Shown here: in pieces, positions 44,297 through 51,586 of the stretch
Position numbering within the stretch: position 1 is the stretch's first letter
How the letters are laid out: each line of letters starts with the position of its first letter
Source of the DNA: JAAYAY01 sp964429355
Lineage (GTDB): Bacteria; Planctomycetota; Planctomycetia; Pirellulales; Thermoguttaceae
Assembly: GCA_964429355.1 (NCBI GenBank)
Contig: CAYSCH010000012.1
Coordinates: 1-51,586 of the forward strand
Length of the DNA: 51,586 bases
Direction: 5' to 3'
Made by a program: the position numbers and the translations under genes
The notes under the pieces: model-generated
What the model was told of the DNA's origin: nothing
What the model saw: the letters and a program-made list of their open reading frames with translations, nothing else
The model's database searches: none

Positions 44297-44719
44297 ATGC
44301 GAAAGATGCTGACCCGAGTCTGCTGCACTGCCGCTTTTCTCGCTCTCGTTCTGGCAGCCGCCGTTCCCCCCGCGCACGCAATCAAGCCGTTCTCCGACGA
44401 GTTCATGGTCAAATACGTGAAGAAGGACAGCCAGGAGAAGCAGGACCAGGACTTTGCCAAGCTCGTTGCGGAGGCGAAGTGCAACGTCTGCCACATGGGC
44501 AAGACCAAGAAGGACCGCAATCCCTACGGAGTCGAACTGGCCAAGCTCCTCGATAAGTCAGCCGATAAAGATAACCGCGAGAAGATCCAGAGTGTCCTGG
44601 ACAAAGTGGAGAAGCTTCCCTGCAACCCCGATGACAAGAAGTCGCCCACCTTTGGTGATCTGATCAAGGCCGGAAAGCTGCCCGGCGGAACGCCCGTCGA
44701 AGAAGACAAAGCATCGTAG
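44297..44719 (+). CDS. Small exported c-type cytochrome-like protein
   Basis: 140 residues. Signal peptide MLTRVCCTAAFLALVLAAAVPPAHA. One haem-binding CNVCHMG (CxxCH) at about 61, followed by KTKKDRNPYGVELAKLL, a pattern I associate with planctomycete exported cytochromes. No clear axial Met was assigned. Likely a periplasmic electron-transfer protein; the WD40 gene before it belongs to the same type of exported redox neighbourhood. ATG 44297 with GAGGG upstream; a longer start at 44270 is in frame but less fitting. Convergent with the DUF1573 gene, 11 nt apart. Confidence 0.82.
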   Translation: MRKMLTRVCCTAAFLALVLAAAVPPAHAIKPFSDEFMVKYVKKDSQEKQDQDFAKLVAEAKCNVCHMGKTKKDRNPYGVELAKLLDKSADKDNREKIQSVLDKVEKLPCNPDDKKSPTFGDLIKAGKLPGGTPVEEDKAS

Positions 44720-44730
44720 CCCATCGAAGA

Positions 44731-45717
44731 TCACGGTTGCACGACCGCGTAGCTGCTCAGTTGCGGCCGGTCCGGCGAGAGATCCGTTTCGATCGCCAAC
44801 TGATGGACGAGTGCACCGGCCTCTTGGCCTGCCACAATCGTGATCGCCACCACGTGGATCGGCTTCGCCTCGTTGGCGCCAAGTGGGTTGATCTCCACCC
44901 CATCACGGTCGGCCTTGATCGACTTGATGGTGAACGGACTTTTTCCGCGAATCACGATGTTCTTGGTCACTCGCTCACCCGGCTTCAAAACACCCAAGAA
45001 CAGGGTGCTCGGTGTGACGTTGATTTCGGGTACAACCCGGGCTTCCACCATCACGGGAATTTCCCGCAGTTGGTTACTGGTCGTCACCAGCAAAAGGTTG
45101 TCGCGGAGGTATCCGGATGGGGCACGGTCGTCGAGTTGCACGACCAACTCATAGCTCGCTCGTTGCACGCCTCCCGTGGGGACGATTCTCGCCTTGAGAT
45201 GGGGGTTGTCCGTCTTCACGTCCACGATCCTGAGATCCTGCCCGCCGGCGTATTGCACCGAAATCTTGCGCTCGACAGGCGTCCCCCGGTCCACAGTTCC
45301 CATGTCCGCACTTGAGGGTGTCACGATCAGATCGCTGTGGATCGTACCGTCCACTCGCAGTTGAGCACTGGCTCGCATGGGGCGAACGAAGTTCACCGTG
45401 ATCGTCGCCCCGCGCTTCCCCAGGAACCGATGAGTATTGAATTTCGCGAGAATGGTTCCCGTCTCGTAGGTCTTCAGGATGCGTTTCGGAACCTCCACGC
45501 TCGTGCAGCCGCAACTGGCCGTCGCACTGCCGATCTCGACATCTTCGATGTACGGGTTTGTCAACTTGAACTCGAACTCGGCTTTCGCCCCGCGGCCCAC
45601 GGATCCGAAGTCGTGGGTCTTCGTTTCAAACATCCGCTCGGCCCAGGACTGGCCGAAACAACAATCGGGCAAGAATAACCCTGAACATAGGCAAATGACA
45701 GCCAATGTGGTTCGCAT
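44731..45717 (-). CDS. Exported DUF1573 domain protein
   Basis: 328 residues, signal peptide MRTTLAVICLCSGLFLPDCCFG. DUF1573 domain at about 28-115: FETKTHDFGSVGRGAKAEFE, EDVEIGSATASCGCTSVEVP, with the SCGCT motif. Two further immunoglobulin-like regions (about 130-225 and 228-320; EINVTPSTLFLGVLKPGERV) resemble the same fold. The family is very common in planctomycetes and Bacteroidetes, and its role is unknown. AGGAGAGGG precedes ATG 45717. Convergent with the cytochrome gene. Confidence 0.88.
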   Translation of the reverse strand: MRTTLAVICLCSGLFLPDCCFGQSWAERMFETKTHDFGSVGRGAKAEFEFKLTNPYIEDVEIGSATASCGCTSVEVPKRILKTYETGTILAKFNTHRFLGKRGATITVNFVRPMRASAQLRVDGTIHSDLIVTPSSADMGTVDRGTPVERKISVQYAGGQDLRIVDVKTDNPHLKARIVPTGGVQRASYELVVQLDDRAPSGYLRDNLLLVTTSNQLREIPVMVEARVVPEINVTPSTLFLGVLKPGERVTKNIVIRGKSPFTIKSIKADRDGVEINPLGANEAKPIHVVAITIVAGQEAGALVHQLAIETDLSPDRPQLSSYAVVQP

Positions 45718-46341
45718 GAGGTCCCTCTCCTGGCCAAGGAGGTCTTCGCGGCGATTGCCGCATGGTCACGGCCGGACAAAATCAAGATTGTCTGTTCGGC
45801 CCGCTCGATAAGAACAGACGCGTCCTCGCCGCGGCCCAAGACCTCTCCCCGCAGTGCCCTTACTGTGCAGAGAATTGCCGTCCCTGCCGAGGGGAGGCCA
45901 CTAGTTTCATCCTACTTGGTTTGCGAAAAAGTAAATCCCCCGCTTTGAGGATATCGAGTCCATCCGAACAACGCCCTGCCTCTCCATCCGAACAACGCCC
46001 TGCCTCGCCCGTACACCAGAACCTGGGACAGTGCCGGCGTCAAAGCAACCCCACCTTACCCAAATCCAAACAGCGGGCGGAAGGCTGGGCAGGTGAGGAA
46101 AGCCCATCAAGCGTCTGCCGTCGACCAGTCACCTTGTTCCTCCCGCAGGCAAGCTGCACAGCTCTTCACGACAAACACGAAATCAGGCGAGTGATTCCAG
46201 GACAACAACGAAGACTTTCGCCCTTCCTTTGGGGTGGTTTGGTTCGGATTGTATCAGTTTTAGGGAAAGTTTTGCCTGCCAAGATGCCGTAACCATAACT
46301 AAGGACACGAGCCACCCAGGGGATTATCTGGAGTCAGCGTC
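45718..46341. other. Intergenic region with a 24-bp tandem duplication
   Basis: 624 nt between divergent genes. Holds a perfect two-copy tandem repeat, 45959-45982 and 45983-46006 (unit includes CCATCCGAACAACGCCCTG). A frame open across 45762-46292 has low-complexity Ser/Pro/Arg sequence, no ribosome site and no recognisable protein, so no gene is called. Promoters of both flanking genes should lie here. Confidence 0.5.
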
Positions 46342-48948
46342 ATGGGATGGAACAGATTCTTCGGCGGAAACAGTCACAAACGCATCACCAGGAAGGACGG
46401 GCGGCGAAATCTCGGCCATCGCCCTGTACGATTTGAACAGATGGAGCAGCGGGTTCTCCTCTCCGTCAACCCAGCCTCTCCACCGATTGAAACGACCGAC
46501 CTCGGGCATGTGGACTACCGAGAACTGGAAGCGGCCGACCAAACCTATCAATTGACGACCCGTCACGATGGAACTCTGACCGCCGAACTCGAGGGGAGCG
46601 GTACCGTCGAGGTCTACGATGCCGATTACAGCCTGATCACTTCCGCGGCGGGCCGCGTTGATATCGTGGTCGGCGAAGCCGAAATCTACTTTGTGACGCT
46701 CACCGGTACGACGGCCGGCGAAGACCTCTGGCTGGCAAACCTCGTGGACGCCGGAACCACGGATCTGGTCGTCTACGGGACAACGCAGAACGATGCCTAC
46801 TCATTCAGTTGGACGCTGGACAATGCGGCGGTCGACACCTACACGCTGACCACCAACAGGGTGGCCTATGCGTTCACCGCGGCGGAGGTGGAGTCCCTCG
46901 AACTCGACGCCGGACCGGGACGCGATTCGGTGGATCTGATGGCAGGCCTCGGCGACGACCACGCCGCGATGAGATTCAGAAACACGACCCTTACGGGTTC
47001 CCAGTACGACGCGGTCATTACCAATGCCGAAGACGTGTCCATCCAGGGTAGCGGCGGCTACGACATTGTCGAGATCTACGATAGCGCCGGCAACGATACG
47101 CTGACGGCAATTCCAACGGCCGCAACCCTGTCGGCAGCAGCCTTCACGAGCGCAGTATCCGCATTCAGCGAAATCCATGCGGTGGGTGAGAACGGCGGCT
47201 ACGATGTGGCCAGTCTCTACGATTCAACGGGAGACGATACGTACATTGCCGACTCCGATTCGGCAAGCCTCGGCAACACCGATTACTACAACGAAGTTCA
47301 GGCCTTCGATGAGGTCCACGCCTATGCCAACAGCGGCGGCGACGACACGGCCCAATTCTACGATTCTCCGGGCAACGATACATTTGTGTCCCGTGAAGAG
47401 ATTTCCTCCCTGTCGGGCGACGGATTCTTCAATCGCGCGAAATTCTTCGACTTCGTGACCGGACACTCGACGGCCGGCGGCAGCGATGTGGCGCGACTCT
47501 ACGACACCGCCGGAAACGACTTGTTCCGGGCCGACGCAACATCGGCCACGATGACCGCGGCCCTCGGGGCCGCCACCTATGGTGAGTGGCTGCGCGAGGC
47601 GGACGGATTCGCCCAGGTCTATGGCTATGCCTCCGTCGGCACCGATACGGCGGAACTCGACGATTCGTCGGGAAACGACACCTTTGACGCGACGCCCACC
47701 ACTGCCACCATGAGCGGCCCCGGTTTCTCGAATACGGCCGTTCGCTTCGACGAAAACTCCGGCAATGCATCCCACGGGGGTATCGACGTGGCGAGCCTGT
47801 TCGATTCCACCGGCAACGACACCTTCGAGGCCCAAGGCGGGACCGCCGCATTCTACCTCGGCACCGTCACCAACAGGGCAAATGGGTTCGAGCAGACGCA
47901 CGCCTACGCCAAATCGGGTGGGATCGACGTGGCCAGTCTGTTTGACACGTCGAGCGACGATCTGTTTGTGGCTCGGCCGGAGATCTCGTACATGTCAGGG
48001 GGCGGATTCCTCAATCGCGCCAAGTTCTTCGATCAGGTCCACGGCTACGCGAAGGCTGGCGGAATCGATACCGCCCAATTGCACGGGTCCAGCGGCGACG
48101 ATACTTTCTTCACCGACGCCGACTTGTCCCTCGCTCGCATGACGACGGGGGCTACCATGACGCGGGCCAAGTTCTTTGAAACGGCCGGGGGATTTGCAGT
48201 TACCGGAGGCACGGACAGTGCCACCATGAGGGGCACGACCGGCGACGATATCCTCAACGCCGGCCCGACGACCGTCTCCCTCACCTCAGGCGGAATGCTT
48301 GCAGAGGCAAGCCGTTTCGCCACCGCGATCGTAACCGCCCTCGACGGCGGAACCGACATCGCCGAGTTCACCGACTCCACCGGCTCGGATCGGTTCGAAG
48401 CTTCGCCAGGAACTGCGACCATGAGCGGCACCGGATTTCGCATCACGGCCGACGTCTTCGACACCTGCCACGCCTATGCACGCAACGGCGGCTCCGACAC
48501 CGCGATCCTTTATGGTTCCGCCGGAAACGATACCTTTGTGGGCGACGCAACCTTCGGGAAGATCTTCAACGATGATTTCTTCATTCGCGCGAAACTCTTC
48601 CACAAAGTTGTCGTCCGTGGAGCAGGGGGAATCGATACCGCCACAATGTACGACTCGGCAGGAAACGACCAATACCTCGGCAACAAACAGGTGAGATTGG
48701 TCAACCTCGGCGGAAGCGAAATCGTGCCCCTCTCGTCACCCAAGATCCCGCTGCGTCCGGGAAACGACGAACTGTACGCTTCGGGCAACGTGGCGCAGAT
48801 TCGCAGCTCTGAGCACACGATGCAGGCCTACGACTTCACCACAGTCACCGCGTACTCCGTCAACGGCGGAGTCGATACCACGCGTCTGTCCAGCGTCACT
48901 TTCGCCTTGAACCCAATCGGGCCTTGGATTGATCCGGCTGTCGGCTGA
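46342..48948 (+). CDS. LEPR-XLL-type surface protein with twelve D-S-x-G-N-D repeats
   Basis: 868 residues. N-terminus: basic stretch, then FEQMEQRVLLSVNP (about 31-44), the planctomycete LEPR-XLL motif thought to act as an export or sorting signal. A beta domain (about 60-230) follows. Residues 235-800 are about twelve repeats of 40-60 residues, each with a core like YDSAGNDTF or FDSTGNDTFEA preceded by GG-D-A and followed by MSG-GF-N-A-FD-VHAYA. The Asp/Gly/Asn pattern recalls calcium-binding repeats but is not the RTX nonapeptide. No C-terminal anchor seen. Very low Lys and Cys in the repeats. Likely an extracellular or cell-envelope protein. GGAG lies about 8 nt before ATG 46342. Confidence 0.86.
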   Translation: MGWNRFFGGNSHKRITRKDGRRNLGHRPVRFEQMEQRVLLSVNPASPPIETTDLGHVDYRELEAADQTYQLTTRHDGTLTAELEGSGTVEVYDADYSLITSAAGRVDIVVGEAEIYFVTLTGTTAGEDLWLANLVDAGTTDLVVYGTTQNDAYSFSWTLDNAAVDTYTLTTNRVAYAFTAAEVESLELDAGPGRDSVDLMAGLGDDHAAMRFRNTTLTGSQYDAVITNAEDVSIQGSGGYDIVEIYDSAGNDTLTAIPTAATLSAAAFTSAVSAFSEIHAVGENGGYDVASLYDSTGDDTYIADSDSASLGNTDYYNEVQAFDEVHAYANSGGDDTAQFYDSPGNDTFVSREEISSLSGDGFFNRAKFFDFVTGHSTAGGSDVARLYDTAGNDLFRADATSATMTAALGAATYGEWLREADGFAQVYGYASVGTDTAELDDSSGNDTFDATPTTATMSGPGFSNTAVRFDENSGNASHGGIDVASLFDSTGNDTFEAQGGTAAFYLGTVTNRANGFEQTHAYAKSGGIDVASLFDTSSDDLFVARPEISYMSGGGFLNRAKFFDQVHGYAKAGGIDTAQLHGSSGDDTFFTDADLSLARMTTGATMTRAKFFETAGGFAVTGGTDSATMRGTTGDDILNAGPTTVSLTSGGMLAEASRFATAIVTALDGGTDIAEFTDSTGSDRFEASPGTATMSGTGFRITADVFDTCHAYARNGGSDTAILYGSAGNDTFVGDATFGKIFNDDFFIRAKLFHKVVVRGAGGIDTATMYDSAGNDQYLGNKQVRLVNLGGSEIVPLSSPKIPLRPGNDELYASGNVAQIRSSEHTMQAYDFTTVTAYSVNGGVDTTRLSSVTFALNPIGPWIDPAVG

Positions 48949-49160
48949 TTGGGGGCACCCTGCATCGCCAAAGCTCGCTTCTCAACAGCACCGCTTGGGG
49001 GGCCGGCTATTCGCCTGCAACGCGCCGTGTCTGCATGTTCGTTGGCAGTGCAGGGGTCGACAACTTGCTGCAACCAGTTCCTCGGCGACCTGGACAATTC
49101 TGCTCCCCGCGTGCTACACTCCAGGGTCTATTTCGCCCCTGTTTACGCGAGACGATTGCC

Positions 49161-50219
49161 ATGAGAGTTCTACGGGATGGCCGCGAAGATGGCCTGGACC
49201 CCCTCGAGTCGCTGAACGTACGGGCTGCCGGCGGTTTTGCCGACATGCTCCAGCGAATGTCCAAAACGGCCTTCGGCGCTCGCCAGTTGGGCGAGGCCTA
49301 CCATGTCCTCAAGCAGATGGCGGCCGACGACGAGTGCAAGATCGTCGTCACCGTGTCGGGAGCGATGACGGTCGCCAAGATGGGCCGCGTCCTTTGCGAT
49401 ATGATCGATGCCGGCCTGGCCCATGCGGTCATCACCACCGGCGCCATCATGTCCCATGGCCTGAGCGAGGCGATCGGCTGCGTCCACTACAAACACGATC
49501 CCCGACATTCCGATGCCCAACTCTACGAGTGGGGTTACAACCGGGTCTACGACACCTTGGAGATGGAAGCGAACCTCTGCAGGGCGCAGGAGACCATGAG
49601 CGAAGTACTCGCCGAGATGGACTGGTCCCAGCCCGCCTGTTCGTCCAGCCTCTGTCGCCAGATCGGTCGCCGGCTCGTCGAGCAGGGCCAGATGCCGAGC
49701 ATCCTGGGCTGTGCCTTCGACAAGCAAGTTCCCGTATACATCCCGGCCTTCACCGACTCGGAACTTGGCCTGGACGTGGCCACCCATTTTCTGGGCGCCG
49801 GCGGCGCGAAGGAGCACCAGGATAACCCGGCCGACTTCTTTGCCAGCCTCCCCTCGTACAATCCTTTTCTGGACCTTTACGACTATGCCCAGAGAATCCT
49901 GGCAGCCAAGCGTATCGGGATTGTCACAATCGGCGGCGGTGTCCCTCGCAACTGGGGCCAACAAGTTGGCCCCTTCATTGATATCATCAACATGCGTCTG
50001 GGGACCACCTTCGAAGTCCCCCGGTTCCAATACGGCGTGCGAATTTGCCCCGAGCCCGTCCACTGGGGCGGCCTCAGTGGTTGCACCTACAGCGAAGGCG
50101 TTTCCTGGGGCAAGTTTGTCAGTCCCGCCGAAGGAGGCCGGTTCGCCGAAGTTCACTGCGACGCAACCATCGCCTGGCCACTGCTGATCGCCGCAGTTCT
50201 GGAAGACACGCGTTCCTGA
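49161..50219 (+). CDS. Deoxyhypusine synthase-family protein
   Basis: 352 residues, the normal length. Homologous to eukaryotic deoxyhypusine synthase: VTVSGAMTVAKMGRVLCDMI, ITTGAIMSHGLSEAIG, VPVYIPAFTDSELGLDVATH, GIVTIGGGVPRNW, and EGVSWGKFVS, where Lys318 matches the active-site Lys of the eukaryotic enzyme (EAVSWGK). NAD-dependent transfer of a butylamine group from spermidine is the family reaction. Bacteria lack eIF5A, so another acceptor is expected, for example putrescine (homospermidine formation); this is inference. Strand start ATG 49161 lacks a strong ribosome site. No polyamine genes adjoin it. Confidence 0.87.
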   Translation: MRVLRDGREDGLDPLESLNVRAAGGFADMLQRMSKTAFGARQLGEAYHVLKQMAADDECKIVVTVSGAMTVAKMGRVLCDMIDAGLAHAVITTGAIMSHGLSEAIGCVHYKHDPRHSDAQLYEWGYNRVYDTLEMEANLCRAQETMSEVLAEMDWSQPACSSSLCRQIGRRLVEQGQMPSILGCAFDKQVPVYIPAFTDSELGLDVATHFLGAGGAKEHQDNPADFFASLPSYNPFLDLYDYAQRILAAKRIGIVTIGGGVPRNWGQQVGPFIDIINMRLGTTFEVPRFQYGVRICPEPVHWGGLSGCTYSEGVSWGKFVSPAEGGRFAEVHCDATIAWPLLIAAVLEDTRS

Positions 50220-50692
50220 TTTCTTCCCCGTGGCAGCAACCTCGGCTTCTCCCTCCCCATTTCCCTGCCGCTTGTGCCAGGGATCGCCAACACTCCAGTT
50301 GCTGCCACAACCAACCGGCCACTCATACCGCCCGCGCCACTGCCTTGCAGCCCTGCTCCTCGAACCTCGGCAGTTGCTCGGACGAACCGAAATCGTGTGT
50401 CCTTAGGAAACCCAACTCTGCCGCCTGATCATGCCCGTCCAATGAGGGGTAAGACAGCGTCCAGCGAAGGACTTGGGCACCCGTCGTGAACGTCGATCCA
50501 ATCTGCGGGCGTCTCAAGTGCCCAGAGCAGATTTGGTGAGAGGAACGGCTGTTTTCGGCGCGAATCCCTCAAAACGGTCACCACGGGTTGCGTTTTCGCC
50601 GATGTTTAGTAAACTTAGGGGTTTCTCAGATAGACGGGCACGCCCTCCGTGCATCAACAGGTATTCCGGATTCTGAACAGGTGACAAGGATT
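50220..50692. other. Intergenic region upstream of rpsR
   Basis: 473 nt with no convincing gene. TTGCGT (50588-50593) and TAAACT (50610-50615), 16 nt apart, form a weak promoter candidate about 80 nt before rpsR. Confidence 0.35.
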
Positions 50693-50986
50693 ATGGCAGG
50701 ACCAGCAGGTCGTGGCGGACGCAGCAGCACTCGCCGCCCAAGTCGGCGTCGGACAACTACGAAGACCCGCGGCAAGAAAAAGGACCCGATTTTCGTCGAC
50801 GGGCAACGACCTCGTCCGATGTATGTCGACTACAAGGACCTGGACTTGCTCAAGAAGTTGACCAATCGCCAGGGAAAGATCATCGGACGTCGCAAGAGCG
50901 GTTGCACCGCTGTCAGCCAGCATGCGGTGACCCTCGCCATCAAACGAGCGCGGTTCATGGCCCTGTTGCCTTATGTTGGTGAGTGA
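50693..50986 (+). CDS. rpsR: Ribosomal protein bS18
   Basis: Component of the small ribosomal subunit that binds next to bS6. 97 residues. The N-terminal 30 are a planctomycete-type Arg/Gly/Lys-rich tail, then VDGQRPRPMYVDYKDLDLLK and the conserved TNRQGKIIGRRKSGCTAVSQ block and the basic C-terminus AIKRARFMALLPYVGE. AAGGA is close to ATG 50693. It stands alone here; the usual neighbours rpsF, ssb and rplI are absent from the window. A terminator-like hairpin follows. Confidence 0.93.
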   Translation: MAGPAGRGGRSSTRRPSRRRTTTKTRGKKKDPIFVDGQRPRPMYVDYKDLDLLKKLTNRQGKIIGRRKSGCTAVSQHAVTLAIKRARFMALLPYVGE

Positions 50987-51015
50987 ACCAGCGACGTAAA
51001 ACCCGGTGGCAACAT

Positions 51016-51048
51016 GAGGCTCCTCGCTCTTCCGACGTGAGGGGCCTC
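51016..51048 (+). terminator. Probable rpsR terminator hairpin
   Basis: Ten-base stem (51016-51025 with 51039-51048, one G-U pair) and 13-nt loop, followed by GCTCATTTCTT, a weak U-tract. Confidence 0.5.
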
Positions 51049-51196
51049 GCTCATTTCTTGGCTCCGGCGCTCTCTTCCTTCGGCATGTGGTGCTACGACA
51101 GGGTAAGGGAGGGAATCTTTATGGGGCCTTTTTGCCAGACATTCCTGTTAAAAATAGGGATTTCTCTCCGCAATTCCTGTCCCGGCCAGACAATAG

Positions 51197-51226
51197 TTGA
51201 CGCCGGGATTCTGGCGAGCTTAGATT
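51197..51226 (+). promoter_or_regulatory. Promoter candidate for the last gene
   Basis: TTGACG at 51197-51202 and TAGATT at 51221-51226 with an 18-nt spacer, some 220 nt before the gene start at 51447. Confidence 0.4.
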
Positions 51227-51446
51227 AAACATAGAGTCGAGTGGCTCGCATGCTCCGGGGGATTCGCTAATTTTGCGGGACTCCCACTTGAGATGTGCCC
51301 TGGACAACGGCAACGAACCACTCGGCACCCTAGCCCGCCTCGGAGAACATGGAACCACGGACGGTTTCCCCATCCCCAGATCATTTCAGCGTGTCGGTTC
51401 ACTCCCACCTACCTGTGAATTCCGCGCCCCGCCTGTGAGGGAACAC

Positions 51447-51586
51447 ATGATTCGGAAGAAGTCCTGCGAAGGCATCGGCTACAGCGTGGTCGAGTTGAAC
51501 CAGGCTCGACACGTTTTTGCCGCGGCTGTGCCCAGACAGACGGGATCACTGGAAGAGGAGGCCCGCGACGCACTGCAGACGATTCA
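51447..51586 (+). CDS. 5' end of a gene, possibly RidA-like (partial)
   Basis: 46 codons from ATG 51447 (GAGGGA upstream) run off the window's end. The start reads MIRKKSCEGIGYSVVELN and continues with RHVFAAAVPRQTGSLEEEAR. The phrase with VFAAAVP and an acidic/Ala helix resembles RidA/YjgF or chorismatase-like planctomycete proteins, but too little is visible to assign it. Confidence 0.55.
   Translation, partial: MIRKKSCEGIGYSVVELNQARHVFAAAVPRQTGSLEEEARDALQTI

Larger units (their letters stand above)
50987..51446. other. Intergenic region after rpsR
   Basis: 460 nt with a terminator-like hairpin at 51016-51048 and a promoter candidate at 51197-51226. No other gene seen. Confidence 0.5.

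Noticed and set aside
45959..46006. Possible start of a CRISPR array
   Set aside because: Two directly abutting copies with no spacers, and no cas genes nearby.
45762..46292. 176-codon plus-strand frame between the DUF1573 and LEPR-XLL genes
   Set aside because: Low-complexity sequence made partly by a 24-bp tandem duplication, no ribosome site, no family.

Overview
The window reads as chromosomal DNA of a planctomycete, most likely near the Pirellulales. The grounds are a surface protein with the LEPR-XLL type N-terminal motif at 46342-48948, an exported DUF1573 protein, a haem c / WD40 gene neighbourhood, three exported neutral-ceramidase-like proteins, a Tat-exported Gfo/Idh/MocA protein, and high-GC codon use with many long antisense shadow frames. 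It is draft sequence: four 10-N gaps (15446, 20649, 34894, 44123) each interrupt a gene. No CRISPR array, insertion sequence, rRNA or tRNA was recognised.

Layout. 1-9.6 kb is housekeeping: membrane H+-pyrophosphatase (hppA) and prephenate dehydratase (pheA) on the minus strand, then the chaperones dnaK and clpB on the plus strand with an elaborate hairpin region between them. 9.7-11 kb holds a tiny conserved-looking protein and a short-chain dehydrogenase. 11.2-15.7 kb is a signalling pair: a CHASE-PAS hybrid histidine kinase with two receivers and an Hpt domain, followed by a receiver fused to an RsbW-type ATPase. 15.8-17.7 kb is an ACT-domain protein plus a UPF0210 (PFL-like) protein. 18.3-19.5 kb is an exported glycosidase-like TIM barrel.

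19.5-28.8 kb is a minus-strand run of six genes, five clearly exported and the sixth (HEAT repeats) also carrying a signal peptide: three ceramidase-family proteins, a sugar isomerase-like TIM barrel, a HEAT-repeat protein and a Tat-exported oxidoreductase. 29.4-40 kb is the opposite-facing, tightly packed operon: DeoR regulator, alpha-mannosidase (GH38) with an inserted domain, an exported protein of unrecognised family, class II aldolase-like protein, PfkB kinase, and E2, E1-alpha and E1-beta subunits of a 2-oxoacid dehydrogenase. Together these look like a pathway that takes a mannose-containing or related glycan outside the cytoplasm, phosphorylates and cleaves a sugar inside it, and oxidises a 2-oxoacid to an acyl-CoA. 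The set of genes is the strongest candidate here for an undescribed catabolic system; the substrate is not determined. A 924-residue LamG protein follows (40.2-43 kb) and carries a domain related to the unrecognised protein of the operon.

43-51.6 kb holds a frameshifted WD40 gene, a small cytochrome c, a DUF1573 protein, the LEPR-XLL repeat protein, a bacterial deoxyhypusine-synthase-like enzyme, ribosomal protein bS18 and the start of a further gene.

The most unusual non-coding signal is a 64-nt ungapped repeat present three times (15704-15767 minus, 39951-40014 plus, 40051-40114 plus). Two copies start exactly four bases after a stop codon. A second, bipartite intergenic motif occurs twice next to ceramidase-family genes.
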